From Calocera cornea HHB12733 (taxonomy: Eukaryota; Basidiomycota; Dacrymycetes; Dacrymycetales; Dacrymycetaceae): 58,724 nt of DNA. Both the position numbers and the translations under genes were made by a program. Shown one piece after another: positions 11,228 to 21,634 of this stretch (its first letter is position 1; every line of letters begins with the position of its first letter). The DNA lies in NCBI GenBank assembly GCA_001632435.1, contig KV424081.1:5970-64693 (forward strand). The letters run 5' to 3'. The notes beneath the pieces are model-generated. The model had not been told where the DNA came from, ran no database searches, and worked only from the letters and a program-made list of their open reading frames with translations.

Positions 11228-11917
11228 CTATTTTGGCTCGTTCCCCAGCTGCTTCTTCCTTTTCCAGTAGTCCTCATCTAGGATACCCATGATCACCTCA
11301 TCATCCCATCCACCGTCCAGCCAAAACGTCTTCCTCTTTTGTCCTTCATGGACGAAGCCACTGAAAAGAGCATTAGACAGACATAAGGAGGACCAGGGTA
11401 CAAGGACGCACCATCTTTCATACACCGTCCTCGCAGCAGCGTTCGACGCCCAGTAGCTCAATGAGATGCGATGCAGGTTGAGCTGCTCGAACCCATGCTG
11501 CACGACCCAGTCTGTCACCTCCGTCCCAAAACCATTGTTCCACCATTGTGTAAGAATCGAGACACCGAAGGTTGCCTCTCGGTTCTTGGGAAATTGGACG
11601 TGCAACGATGCGAAGCCGGCAAAGAGCTCTCTGTCCCAGTCCGCGGGCGTCTTCTCCGAATCTGCCTTCTTCACCTCCCACTCGTCCCACTTGCGCAAGC
11701 CCGCGTACTCCTGCTTCACTTCCACAATGACCATGACCAGTGCCGGGGAGAAGGCAGCCTCGCACTCCTTCTTCGCAGCCGTCTCTCCTTTGGGAACGAT
11801 GTAACCGGGGAAGAGGGTACGCATCACTCTCTGGTCGTTCATCTCCGCAGTCAGGTATTCTTGGTCGCTCTCCCGCAAGCCTCGCAGCCTCAGGTGCTTG
11901 GTGGTCGCAAATGGCAT
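11228..11917 (-). CDS. GNAT acetyltransferase, RimJ/RimL-like (paralog 1 of 5)
   Basis: Exon 1 is 11412-11917 and exon 2 is 11228-11360, with a 51-nt intron; 212 aa. The start MPFATTKHLRLR aligns with the MAFATTKH start of the four paralogs. An upstream in-frame ATG at 11951-11953 would add 12 residues. The acetyl-CoA-binding region is the WWNNGFGTEVTDWVVQH segment, followed by LNLHRISL and N-x-A-A-x-x-V-Y-E-R, the layout of the PF13302-type GNAT fold. After splicing the protein continues with CGFVHEG. The 51-nt intron has no in-frame stop, so a retained form would also be translatable. The family transfers acetyl from acetyl-CoA to an amino group (protein N-terminus, antibiotic or other amine). 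It is the most diverged of the five copies. Confidence 0.85.
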   Translation of the reverse strand: MPFATTKHLRLRGLRESDQEYLTAEMNDQRVMRTLFPGYIVPKGETAAKKECEAAFSPALVMVIVEVKQEYAGLRKWDEWEVKKADSEKTPADWDRELFAGFASLHVQFPKNREATFGVSILTQWWNNGFGTEVTDWVVQHGFEQLNLHRISLSYWASNAAARTVYERWCVLVPWSSLCLSNALFSGFVHEGQKRKTFWLDGGWDDEVIMGILDEDYWKRKKQLGNEPK

Positions 11918-12355
11918 GGTCGTCGGCCCGGTTGATCGTGACGAGGCGGTCATCGTCTAGGGTGGGCGTGCAGGCTGGCGTGATGGGTCTGAGACCGCTG
12001 ACCTTCAGCGCGTTGACAATCAGCGGATTTTATACTCGATAATGCTCATCGGTGTAGAGCCGGGTACAGCATTGCGATTGGGTATATTGTTTCAGAGCGA
12101 AACGTGGATTTGTGTGTGTCAAGCGCAGTGGATGACGCTGGATGCGTGAATCGAGCAGTGAACGTCCACATGGTGCACGACGGCAACCAGGCGGCGCGTT
12201 ACCCGGGACTGACTCAGTCGGCAATGGCAGTCGATCACGCATGCTCCATCGAACGTACGAGCGCTCTGAATTGGACCAGGCTGTACATTGAGCGTACTAC
12301 GAGGCACATGCAGTGGTGTAGATGCTATTACCGATATTAGTGCGGGTGAATGGCG
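11918..12355. other. Intergenic between GNAT 1 and GNAT 2
   Basis: No gene seen. The region should hold the GNAT 1 promoter, which is on the minus strand. A sequence resembling the upstream motif of the other GNAT copies (AACCAGGCGGCG near 12186) is present but weak. Confidence 0.4.
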
Positions 12356-13040
12356 TTATTGCGTAATTGCCAGCTTCTTCTGTCTCGCCCAATAGTCCTC
12401 GTCTACGATTCCCATGAGAATCTCATCTATCCATCTTCCGTCTATCCAAAACGCCTGTCTAATCAATCCTTCTTGAACGAATCCACTGCAGGACACGTTA
12501 GATGAGCTGACAAATTGGAGGATGCAACGGGACGGACCATTTATCGTACAACCTCCTTGCCGCAGCATTGCCCTCAAACACGCCGAGCGAGATTCGATGC
12601 AGGTTGAGCTGCTCAAACCCGTGCTGCACCATCCACTCCGTGACCTCCGTCGCGAACCCATTCCCATACCAAGGCGCGTGGAGTGATATTCCAAGCTCCG
12701 CGTCTCGGTTCTTCGGCATCTTGAAGGTGAGCGAGGAGAATCCAGCAAACAGCTCCTTGTCCCAGTCCTCCTGCGTCTTCTCCGGATCCGCCTTCTTCAC
12801 TTCCCACGGATCCCACTTGCGTAAGCCCGCGTACTCCTTCTTAACCTCAATGAACACGTTCAAGAGGAAGGTGGAGAAGACATCCGTGATCTCCTTCACC
12901 TTGCCCTCTCCCTTCGGGACGGTGAAACCGGGGTCGGAGGCGAGCATCTGTCGCTGATCATTGATAAGTGCAAGGAATGGCTCCTTGTCGCTCTCTCGGT
13001 AAGCGCGTAGCTTGAGGTGTTTGGTTGTCGCGAATGCCAT
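12356..13040 (-). CDS. GNAT acetyltransferase, RimJ/RimL-like (paralog 2 of 5)
   Basis: Exon 1 is 12538-13040 and exon 2 is 12356-12485, with a 52-nt intron (GTCCGT...CTGCAG); 210 aa. It starts MAFATTKHLKLRAYRESDK. The acetyl-CoA-binding segment is PWYGNGFATEVTEWMVQH, followed by the LNLHRISLG strand and NAAARRLYDK. The spliced junction reads DKCGFVQEG and the end reads DEDYWARQKKLAITQ. It is about one residue shorter than paralogs 3-5, and the central part (FSTFLLNVFIEVKKEYAGLRKW) differs most. The conserved fold and splice site indicate a functional gene; the substrate is unknown. Confidence 0.88.
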
Positions 13041-13524
13041 CGTCGAGTATGGGGACGTCGTGCGATGCTATCTTGTGCACGTCGAGCGCCGCATTGTCAG
13101 GATCTTCATTCAGACAAAGACGCGTTGTATTGATCGTCGGTTCACCGGCGCTTCTGGCCGCACCGCTGACGACGTGAGTCAGCGTTAGTCAGCGACAGCC
13201 ATGTGGGGCAGACGAAAGGGAAAGGTGACGGTGACCACGCGGTCGGTGTACGTGTACGATCGACCGATAGCATGCCCGGCATTTGCCGTGACAGATTGCG
13301 GGGCAGCGTTCCCTTCAGATATGCACATGACGACGATGATGGGTTTGCATCTCAACTGCTTATGACACAGATTGATCTATTGGTGTGCACATCTGGTGTG
13401 ATGTACGGGAGCTACCACTGCTTCCTGGAATGCATGTACAGGGATTTAGTGACCGCATTCCTTCCAGCCTTCTTGTATGATAGCTGTGAATGACTGTGCT
13501 ACTGCTCTGTAAACCTTCTCGCCC
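13041..13524. other. Intergenic: upstream of GNAT 2, downstream of F-box 1
   Basis: No gene seen. It contains a shared upstream motif of the GNAT genes at 13231-13246 (listed separately). The rest shows no repeat or ORF of note. Confidence 0.4.
13231..13246. promoter_or_regulatory. Shared GNAT upstream motif
   Basis: GTGACCACGCGGTCGG lies about 190 bp upstream of GNAT 2. The same 16 bp recur about 230 bp upstream of GNAT 3 (16134-16149). It includes the imperfect palindrome CGACCGCGTGGTC. It is either a transcription-factor site or an unselected leftover of duplication. Confidence 0.4.
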
Positions 13525-15038
13525 TCAATTATGGATGGCGCAGCTTCTCCTCCAAGCGATTTTCAACGATGTGACTCTCGCCGTCTCCCCTTCGGCAGCT
13601 GCCCAGCGCTTCTCGAACAACTTCTCCGTCGTGAGTCGGCGATTTTCCGGGAGGACGGCACCATGAAGGTCGGAGCCGCAAGGGACTTTCTTCTCCAGAA
13701 TCAAAGTGCGAAGTTTCGGAAGCCACCATCCGAGCTCGTCGTCGACTTGCAAGTGTTTTCTACTCAAGGGCTCCAAATCGTCAGGACGGACCTGGCCGGG
13801 GCTGGGAGTCACGAGTCGCAGCAGTTCGAGGGTATGAAGGTTTTTGAGAGCATCCCATGGCACGTTTGGAGAGTACAGATACAGCACAAGACTAGTGAGA
13901 GCAGACGAGCACACCCCCTCGATGAATGAGACGACTCGATCCTGATACAGCTCTTCCGGCGTGGGAGCACCGAGGAGGACAGCGAGGAACGCATCGTGGT
14001 TGTCCGCAACCATGTTGCTACCATGGATCAGGAGGTCTTCGAGACACGGCATCTCCACTGCACGTAAAACGGCGTGGGTAAAGCTACTGAGCCCCACCAT
14101 GAGCTTCTTCAAACATCGCAAAGTGAGGGGAGTGGTCATGAGGTAATCCTCAATTACATAAGAGCATCCTGTGAGATGTAATGATTGCACTTGTGTGTAG
14201 CTGTGCAAAGCTGATCGGATTCCAGATGGTCCAGTGGGAACGCGGTTCTCGATTTCATAAGACAGATTCTGAACAGTCCATGTGGCGTTAGCTCTCCTGA
14301 CCGGGATATTTTCCAAAGCAACGGAACGAAGGCGTGGTGCTGCGGCGGGCAGCAGAATAGTGTACATGCTGGAGGGAGTCATAGAATGGTGCCGTCCAGA
14401 ACGATCCCACCGAACTCGATCCTCCGAGAGGTGAAGCGTCTTCAGAACCGGCATGTCTTCCAGAGCGCCTCTGATCGCGCTCAATTTGTCCTCGGTCGGG
14501 GTGGACAGGTCTCTACTCGTTATGTTGAACAGCGTGTAAGTGTAAGTCAAAGAGCGCCATCTGGAAGCCACGCGGCATGCCGCCAACAGAGCGTCTTGGA
14601 CGTCTGTCTCTGTCAGCGCAGCAGGGTGCGAGGCGACGACGTTCCGGAAATCGAGCTGAATGTCCAGTGGGTGATGCATACCGGCCTTCTCGATCCACTG
14701 TTGCACCCATCGAACCATAGAAGAAGTACCGAGCCGTCCGACCGTTGAGCTGTCTACCACGATGCGAGTCCATCTGTCCACAAAGTTAGATATATGCGTC
14801 CACATGAGTAGAATTGATGAGGTCACAGTGTTGAGTTGTCCAGAGCGACTTGTCTCCACTGCTTGCATGTATGCGAGATTGACCAGATGCTAGCAGGATC
14901 GACGTCGCGACAGAAGCTGAAGACCTCTAGTAGGATATCGTCATTCAGTCTTGGTGCGGACATCTGAGGATGAAGCAAGGTTTTGTCGACAGAAGAGACA
15001 CTGGGTAATCTCTTGGGGGCTGTTGAAGTAAGAGACAT
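13525..15038 (-). CDS. F-box protein, lineage-specific LRR-like family (F-box 1)
   Basis: Exon 1 is 14827-15038 and exon 2 is 13525-14773, with a 53-nt phase-2 intron (GTGACC...GGACAG); 486 aa. Exon 1 ends with a divergent F-box: LNDDILLEVFSFCRDVDP, then W, then SHTCKQWRQVALDNSTL. The intron falls inside the codon before WTRIVVDSSTV, the position found in every paralog here. The rest is a long C-terminal domain with loosely repeated leucine-rich segments (for example MPCLEDLLIHGSN), consistent with a degenerate LRR solenoid. F-box proteins bind Skp1 and bring substrates to SCF ubiquitin ligases; the C-terminal part would select the target, which is unknown. The start at MSLTST is chosen by similarity to F-box 2; an in-frame ATG lies further upstream. 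Confidence 0.85.
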
Positions 15039-15215
15039 GATGGGTGGTCGTGAGAAAGAAAGAGCGGCTGAGACGCGTCGCGCGACAAAACAAGCGCTTG
15101 TACGCGTGACCGTCTGACACGGAAAGCATGCTGGCCTTATGCGTGACAAAGATATCACGGCAGATGAACGGAAGTCATCAGAACCAGGTGCACGGGTGAC
15201 AAGAAACAGTTACGA

Positions 15216-15905
15216 TTAATGCTCGTTCGTCAACTGCTTCTTCCTTGCCGAGTACTCGTCTTCCAGTATACCCATGTCCCCCTGATCGACCCATCCTCCA
15301 TCCAGCCACCATGCCTGTCTCGTCACCCCTTCATGGACAAAGCCGCTACATAATACGTCAGACGGATGAAGAAGGAATCAGAAGCAAAAAGGTGCGCACC
15401 ACTTCTCGTACACTCTCTTCGCTGCCGCGTTGTTTGCGAGGTAGCCCAACGAAAGCCGATGCAGGTTGAGCTGCTCGAAGCAGTGCTGAACGACCCACTC
15501 CGTGACCTCCGTCGCAAAGCCGTTTCCCCACCACGGAGGGGCGATCACGATGCCAAAGCGACCATCTCGGACCTTGGGGTGCTTCAGGTGGACGCTGGAG
15601 TAGCCGGCGAATAGCTCCCTATCCCAGTCCTCCTGCGTCTTCTCTGTGTCCGCCTTCCTCACCTCCCACTCGTCCCACTTTCGCAAGCTCGCATACTCCC
15701 TCTTCACCTCCACGAATACAACAATGAGGGCGGTGGACAGGGACTTCTCCTCCATCTCCTTCCAAGTCTTCTCTCCTTTCGGAACAGCGAAGCCGGGGTT
15801 CGAAGTGCGCGTCGTTCGCTGGTCATTGATAAGCGCGAGGAAGATATCCTTGTCACTCTCTCGGTACGCGCGTAGCTTGAGATGTTTGGTGGTTGCGAAA
15901 GCCAT
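15216..15905 (-). CDS. GNAT acetyltransferase, RimJ/RimL-like (paralog 3 of 5)
   Basis: Exon 1 is 15400-15905 and exon 2 is 15216-15345, with a 54-nt intron (GTGCGC...TGTAG); 211 aa. It starts MAFATTKHLKLRAYRESDKD. The acetyl-CoA segment is PPWWGNGFATEVTEWVVQH, then LNLHRLSLGYLANNAAAKRV, and after splicing EKCGFVHEGVTRQAWW. The protein ends EYSARKKQLTNEH. The stop codon is 178 bp from the start codon of F-box 1, the same distance as in two other GNAT/F-box pairs of the array. It is very similar to paralogs 4 and 5 and probably a recent duplicate. Confidence 0.9.
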
Positions 15906-16502
15906 CGTCGACGAGGGCCAGCGGCGCAACGTAATCGTAGTCTATGAGCGCCGGGAGCGGGATAGTCGGTCATTCCTTCACAGCCAACGGCAGTTTATGA
16001 GCTCGCGATGTGACGACATGACAGGTATGGCAGCAGCTTGCGCCTCGACTGCGTAACTGAGCAGCTGTGGGTGTGGTGCGGCGCAGTGGTGATGTCTCGT
16101 TGTAAGGTCAGAAGCAGCATGCGGGACCATGAGGTGACCACGCGGTCGGCATCGAAGCCAGCGATAACCGGTCAGGGACGGCTTCAATTCGCGCTGGGGA
16201 GATGATTTCGCCTCTAACGAAGCCGCTTGCCCTTCTGTTGAACGAAAGCAATATATGGAACTTGCTTAGAATGGCTGCACGCATTATAACAGCCGAGGCA
16301 ACCACTATATGCTATGACAAACTGTGATATACCACTATTGGTAACTTAGTAGGGTAAGAGCGGCTGAAGATACGCGGCATACAGATTTTTCTTTTGGTTG
16401 GTGTGTTGCAGATACCCTCCTCACCAGTGTTCCAACTCACGACCATACTCTGCGCTGTTCTGTATCAGGAGCGATGTGGGTACGCTCTGCAAATGCATGT
16501 TC
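15906..16502. other. Intergenic upstream of GNAT 3
   Basis: No gene seen. It carries the shared GNAT motif GTGACCACGCGGTCGG at 16134-16149. The stretch 16250-16400 is AT-richer than its surroundings and has no recognisable element. Confidence 0.4.
16134..16149. promoter_or_regulatory. Shared GNAT upstream motif
   Basis: GTGACCACGCGGTCGG is identical over 16 bp to 13231-13246 and lies about 230 bp upstream of GNAT 3. A diverged version (CAACCATGCGGTCGCG) is found about 225 bp upstream of GNAT 4, near 19477-19492. Confidence 0.4.
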
Positions 16503-16685
16503 CTAACGGTGATTCGAATCCGAACGAACGATATCGATGCTGAGCGAGGCGATCGAACCTTCGTTCCCTCGGGCCGCGGCCCATCCATCCTGGAAGAGCT
16601 TCTTCATGGCCACTACGACATAATTCGCCCCTTTCGTAAGACGGACGCGGAAGTAGGTACAAGGTTTGGTTTCCTCGAGGATCAA
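16503..16685 (-). pseudogene. F-box family relic: C-terminal fragment
   Basis: About 60 codons read DLILEETKPCTYFRVRLTKG, then KKLFQDGWAAARGN and SIASLSIDIV. They align with the last 60 residues of F-box 2 (LLFLEETEPYTFTRFGLTGG, then TKRLFQRRSDVAKG). Nothing upstream of this piece is preserved, so it is a 5'-truncated copy left just beyond the 3' end of F-box 2 (stop at 16876). Confidence 0.7.
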
Positions 16686-16875
16686 GTCATGATGAGAACG
16701 TCTCGAACATAGTATTATTGTTGGGAGGAAGCAGCATATGTACATGCTGCTGTGTAACAAACTGGTCGCTCGACTCGTTGCGACTTATACGGAACGTATC
16801 ATCAATGGACCGTGTGGGTACTACTACTTCACTGGACTGTGCCGGTACTACTACTTTGGATGATAAGCCCAGCGT

Positions 16876-18385
16876 CTACATCTGGATATCGAGCCTCGCT
16901 TCCAAGCCGACGAGGTGGATGCTCAACGATGCGGTCATGGCAGCGCTTCCCTTGGCAACATCCGAGCGGCGTTGGAATAGTCTTTTCGTCTCTGATACGA
17001 GATAGTCGGCTCCTCCCGTTAGTCCAAAGCGCGTGAAAGTGTACGGCTCAGTCTCCTCTAGAAACAGCAGGCGAAGCTGAGGAAGTACCCAACCAAGCGG
17101 TTTCGTGCTCGGGTTGTACAGCATAGACAGGGGTGATGGGTATTGCAGCCAGAATATGTCCGTGCTGGGTTTTACGATTCGTAACACCTCCAGCCCATCG
17201 AACTGGGCGATGGAGCTCCAGGGGATATCCCTGAAGGGTAGAGAAAGAGATATCTTCTTGAGGATTGAAGCAGAGGGACGTTGGGAAAGTTCGTCCAGGA
17301 GTTGTAGGGAGTACCGATCGTGCGCTTGCATATTCTGCTTAATGAGAAGCGGATCTCGGGGATTGCTTGCCAACAATATCAATTCGGAGAGGTATGGCAT
17401 AGGCGCGTGGCGGACCATCTCTGCCAGATATACGTCAAGATCGGCCGTGAGTACCTCCAGGCGTTCCAATGTAGGGACGTCAGTCTGTGACAGCGGCAAA
17501 GCACCCGGCGATCCGGAAAGGCGCAACCGGCTCGCGGCATACTTGTGAAGTAGTGGTGCGGCCAAATCTACCACAAGTACGGAGTCGCCAATGAAAGTGT
17601 ACGACAGCTCTTCCATAGGCCAGCATGACACAGCGTCGTTGTTGGCGACGATATTGGTCAGCGCAACGCGGCGAAGACGCGGAGCCGCTTTCGGCGAGAG
17701 CAGAGAATGCACGTATTGTGGCGTGATGTCTGGCGAACCCTGTGATAAGAAGTTCTGCGAAAAACAAACCGACTGTAGCCGTGGCATATTCGCCAGAGTC
17801 TTGCGCAGCTCGTTGAGCATGGGATTTTGGTTCTGAGAGGCGGGCACGCCTTGCGGAGCCGTACGTAAACTCCCATCTTCACCCATGAGGGTATATGTGA
17901 GTGTCCTCCATCTGTATGCATGGTGGGATGCGAGCAGGAGAATGGATCCGACACGCAGTGACTTCGCTTTCCGAACACGAGACTTGCTGATATTCGTGAA
18001 ATTGAGGACGACATCCAGATCTCGCTCCGGTCCCGCCCTTTGGAGCCACGTATCGAGCCACAGCAACGCGGACGTCGAGCCGAGGTATCGAGCCGTCGTG
18101 CGATCGACCACGATGTGAGTCCATCTGCAAAGTATCTCAATCATGTGAGCGTTCTCGTGCTGCATTATGAGCTCACAGAAGGGAGTGTTCAAGAGCGACA
18201 CGCCTCCACTGGCGGCATGTATGCGAGACTACCCAGATCGTCACAGGTTCGACATCGCGACAATAGCTGAATATCTCTAGTAGAATATCGTCATTCAGTG
18301 AAGGAAGAGCAGTGTCGGGCATCAAGAAGAGGATGTTGTTGATGTTGTTTGGGAACAGCTTGGAGCGTGGGGAAGCGATCGACAT
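16876..18385 (-). CDS. F-box protein, lineage-specific LRR-like family (F-box 2)
   Basis: Exon 1 is 18177-18385 and exon 2 is 16876-18124, with a 52-nt phase-2 intron (GTGAGC...TTGCAG); 485 aa. The F-box is LNDDILLEIFSYCRDVEP followed by SHTCRQWRRVALEHSLL. Splicing restores LWTHIVVDRTTARYLG. The C-terminal domain has leucine-rich segments such as MPYLSELILLASN and the family-typical end LEETEPYTFTRFGL. Exon 2 is exactly as long as that of F-box 1 (1249 nt). The expected role is substrate adaptor of an SCF ubiquitin ligase; the target is unknown. The start codon lies 182 bp from the stop of GNAT 4. Confidence 0.87.
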
Positions 18386-18566
18386 GATGTTGGTGTGGTC
18401 GTGAGGAGGAGAAGCCCGGTACAAACGCGTCGCGCGCTTGAACGCGCGCTTTAATTGCGTGACCTTCGTCACGGATACGGTAGCGGGCTGGCCGCACAGG
18501 TTACATTAGCACCAGAGCAAGTGTCTCAAGAGACGATAGCATCCAGGCAGAGGTAACGGGATACGT

Positions 18567-19252
18567 TTATGCCTTGTTCGCCAATTGCTTCCTCCTTGCC
18601 CAAAACTCGTCCTCCAGGATGCCCATCGCCACCTCGTCGATCCATCCTCCATCGAGCCAGAATGCCTGTCTCGTGACTCCTTCTTGAACAAAGCCACTGC
18701 GCAGCACATCAGACGACGTAGGATCGTGATGAGAACAGGTGCGCACCATTTCTCGTACACTCTCTTTGCAGCCGCATTGCTTGCGAAGTAGTCCAACGAG
18801 ATACGATGTAGGTTGAGCTGCTCAAAGCAGTGCTGAACGATCCACTCTGTGACCTCCGTCGCAAAGCCGTTGGACCACCATGGAGTTGCGATCACGATGC
18901 CGAAGTTGCCGTCTCGAGTCTTCGGGTTCTTGAGGTAGATGGTGGCGTAGCCGGCGAAGAGTACCCTGTCCCAATCCTCCTGCTTCTTCTCTGCATCCTC
19001 CTGCTTCACTTCCCACTCGTCCCACTTCCGCAAGCTCACGTACTCTCTCTTAGCCTCCAGGACCACACACAACATGGCGGTGGAAAGGGACTTCTCGTCC
19101 ATCTCCTTCCACGCCCTCTCCCCTTTCGGAACGGCATAGCCGGGGTACGCGGTGCGCGTCATTCGCTGGTCATTGTTGTGCAACAGGAAGTTGACCTTGT
19201 CACTCTCTCGGTGTGCGCGTAATTTGAGATGTTTGGTCGTCGCGAAAGCCAT
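18567..19252 (-). CDS. GNAT acetyltransferase, RimJ/RimL-like (paralog 4 of 5)
   Basis: Exon 1 is 18747-19252 and exon 2 is 18567-18696, with a 50-nt intron (GTGCGC...GCGCAG); 211 aa. It starts MAFATTKHLKLRAHRESDKV. The acetyl-CoA segment is TPWWSNGFATEVTEWIVQH, then LNLHRISLDYFASNAAAKRV, with spliced junction EKCGFVQEGVTRQAFW and end DEFWARRKQLANKA. Exon lengths (506 + 130) equal those of paralogs 3 and 5. No defect is seen. The substrate is unknown. Confidence 0.9.
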
Positions 19253-19793
19253 GGTCGAGTACGAGGTAGAGCGACGATGTTAGCGTCTGCGATTCGAGTG
19301 CCCGGCTATCGAGTTCTTCATGGCAGCCGACAGCAGCTCACAATGGCTCAGTATTGCGGCATGATAAGCAGCGCAGCATCTTGATCTGGTTTGGCCGAGC
19401 AGCCCTGACTGTGCAGCAGCTGCGTAGCAAGTCGAGCGGACCTGGGTCGATGTGGGTCTGAGGGCAGGGGACGGGCAACCATGCGGTCGCGATACGCGGC
19501 GGCCCGCACCATCACATCTGCGCCCGTTGCACTTCAACCTTCTGAGAATGACGTCACATACTCAAACAAGTACTCCAACATGTTTGTAGCATATACGTGA
19601 GATAGCGTAGTAGTCAGGGAATGCTATTCTGATGATCATAGTGGAGTATGGATATTCGCGGATTGGTGAGGACTGACGAAGATGTAGAAATGGCAGTGAA
19701 AGATACAGCAGTCTTCATCTCGGATCGTCAAAGCTGTCCGCATTATACACTAGTCGGCGCATCGTATTGCTGTTTCGGATAGACAATACCATT
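19253..19793. other. Intergenic upstream of GNAT 4
   Basis: No gene seen. It contains a diverged copy of the GNAT upstream motif near 19477-19492. The part between 19550 and 19730 is AT-rich, probably the 3' flank of F-box 3. Confidence 0.4.
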
Positions 19794-21283
19794 CTATTCT
19801 GTAAATGTATCGTCGTCCACGTCTCGAATAACGATGTTCGACTGCGACTTCCATCCAATGATCTGGATCCTGAGAGATGCGATGCTGTCCTTGTTTTCCT
19901 TCGCAGCGTGCCAGCGGTCCCGAAATAGGACCTGCGTGGTGGATACAAGCAGGCTTGACCCTTCTGATGGAGCGAAGTGGCCCAATGTGGCGGATTGCGT
20001 TTCTTCTAAAATCAGCAGGAGAAGTTGTGGAAGTGCCCATGCCTGCCCCCCATCGCTCCGTTTGGACAAGGTAGAGAGTGGGGACGGGTATTGAAGCCAA
20101 AAGAGATCATTGCTGGACTTTGTGATCCGCAAAGTCTCCAGCGTCTTGAAGCGTATGAGGGACTTCCAAGGCAATTCGGGTACGCGCAAAGATATCGTAG
20201 TTAGGAGCGTGGCTGATGGACGCTGGGCGAGATCGTCCAGCAGCTGTAGACAGTAGGGTGCCTCTGCCCAGGGGAAAGGATTACGAATAGCGTCGGAATC
20301 CAGTATCAGTTGGGAGAGACACGGCATGTCCACGTTGTGAAGGGCGTTGACTAGATGCTTGTTAACGCCCGTCTTGAGCACCTCTAGACGTCCGAGTGTA
20401 ACCGTGCTAGTGGTCCCGGCCTGAGGGTATGGTAACACGACTGTCCCAGATAGGGACAACGTCCTGACAGAACTGTAATGGTGCAGCACCGTCGCAATGT
20501 TAGGAAGCCTGATGGTGTGCCCGAGACGCACATTGTACGAGAGACTGTCCACAGTCCAGACGGCGCTGGGGGGGGCGCTCGTGATATTCGTCAAGGAAAC
20601 AGAGCGAAGACGGGGTGCCTCCTTGGAGCACAGCAGAGAGTGCAGCCATCCAGGGGACATCTCAATGTGAAGTGGGTCGAGGAGGATCACAGAAAAACAG
20701 ATCGATTGTAGAAGCGGCAGTTTGTGCAACGCTATGTCCATGTCCTCGAACAGCTCGTCGTACCTTGAGTCGCTGAAACGTTGAAGATTGGTATTGTCCA
20801 AGGTGTAGGTGAAGGAGCGCCACCTCCATGCTTGGCGGGAGGCGAACAGCAGAACCTTGTGGATATCAATCGTTTTCATGTTGATATCCTCTGCCGTAGC
20901 GATATCGAGGAAGTCAATGACGATATCGAGTGCGCGATCCTGTCCGGTCCTTTGGATCCACTCGTCCAACCAGAGCACGACCGACGACGAGCCGAGATAT
21001 CGAATGGTAGAGCGATCGACCGCGACGCGCGTCCATCTGTTTGTTATTGAGCTCAAGGTGCCTGGTATAGTTCCGATCCAAGATCCACTTACAGCGAAGA
21101 GTGCTCCAGAGCGATCTGTCTCCAATTGCTACATGTATGCGAGATTGCCCAGATCGCCGCAAAGTCGACATCGCGACAACAACTGAAGATCTCTAGCAAG
21201 ATGTCCTCATTCAATCGACGGAAGACGTTGTCGGTAAGCGACATATCGGCCATAGTCTCAGAGGATGGAGAGGACATGGACAT
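19794..21283 (-). CDS. F-box protein, lineage-specific LRR-like family (F-box 3)
   Basis: Exon 1 is 21093-21283 and exon 2 is 19794-21036, with a 56-nt phase-2 intron (GTAAGT...AACAG); 477 aa. The F-box is LNEDILLEIFSCCRDVDF followed by SHTCSNWRQIALEHSSL. The spliced junction gives LWTRVAVDRSTIRYLG. Leucine-rich segments include MPCLSQLILDSD, and the end keeps LILEETQSATLGHFAP. The start at 21283 (MSMSSPSS) is chosen by the usual distance to the F-box; an upstream in-frame ATG at 21349 exists. It is closest to F-box 1 and 2. Predicted SCF substrate adaptor. Confidence 0.85.
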
Positions 21284-21634
21284 GTGGGGTGGTCGTTGTG
21301 AGAAGACGCGTGTCGCGGGGTCGACCACGCGGGTTTGTTTACTGATCACCGATCAAGAGCACGGGCCTTCCGCGGAGGCAGCCCAGCCAGTACTCGTCTT
21401 CTACGATACCCACATCCTCCAATCTCCCAACTACCCGATATGGCTGGCTCGTCAATTGCTCGTGGAGAAGCTCGTACTGTACAATACCTTAGATGGGAAC
21501 TAAAATTGTTTCCTTAGTTTCGAAGAGGTCATGAATGATGATATATGTATGTGATTATTTTGTCTATAACTAGCTCACGCCACGGTGCTCCATGTCTATG
21601 TTCTGTGCCACCAGGGTCGGTTTGTGCGAATAGG
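21284..21634. other. Intergenic F-box 3 / F-box 4, with a GNAT 3'-end trace
   Basis: No intact gene. On the minus strand at about 21385-21420 the sequence reads D-V-G-I-V-E-D-E-Y-W, matching the GNAT C-terminus (DMGILEDEYS/W), at the place where a GNAT gene would end by the array's spacing rule. The rest of a GNAT gene is missing. Confidence 0.45.

Noticed and set aside
16505..16520. Second T-arm-like GATTCGAATCC
   Set aside because: It lies inside the F-box 3'-end relic and encodes its last residues; no tRNA fold.
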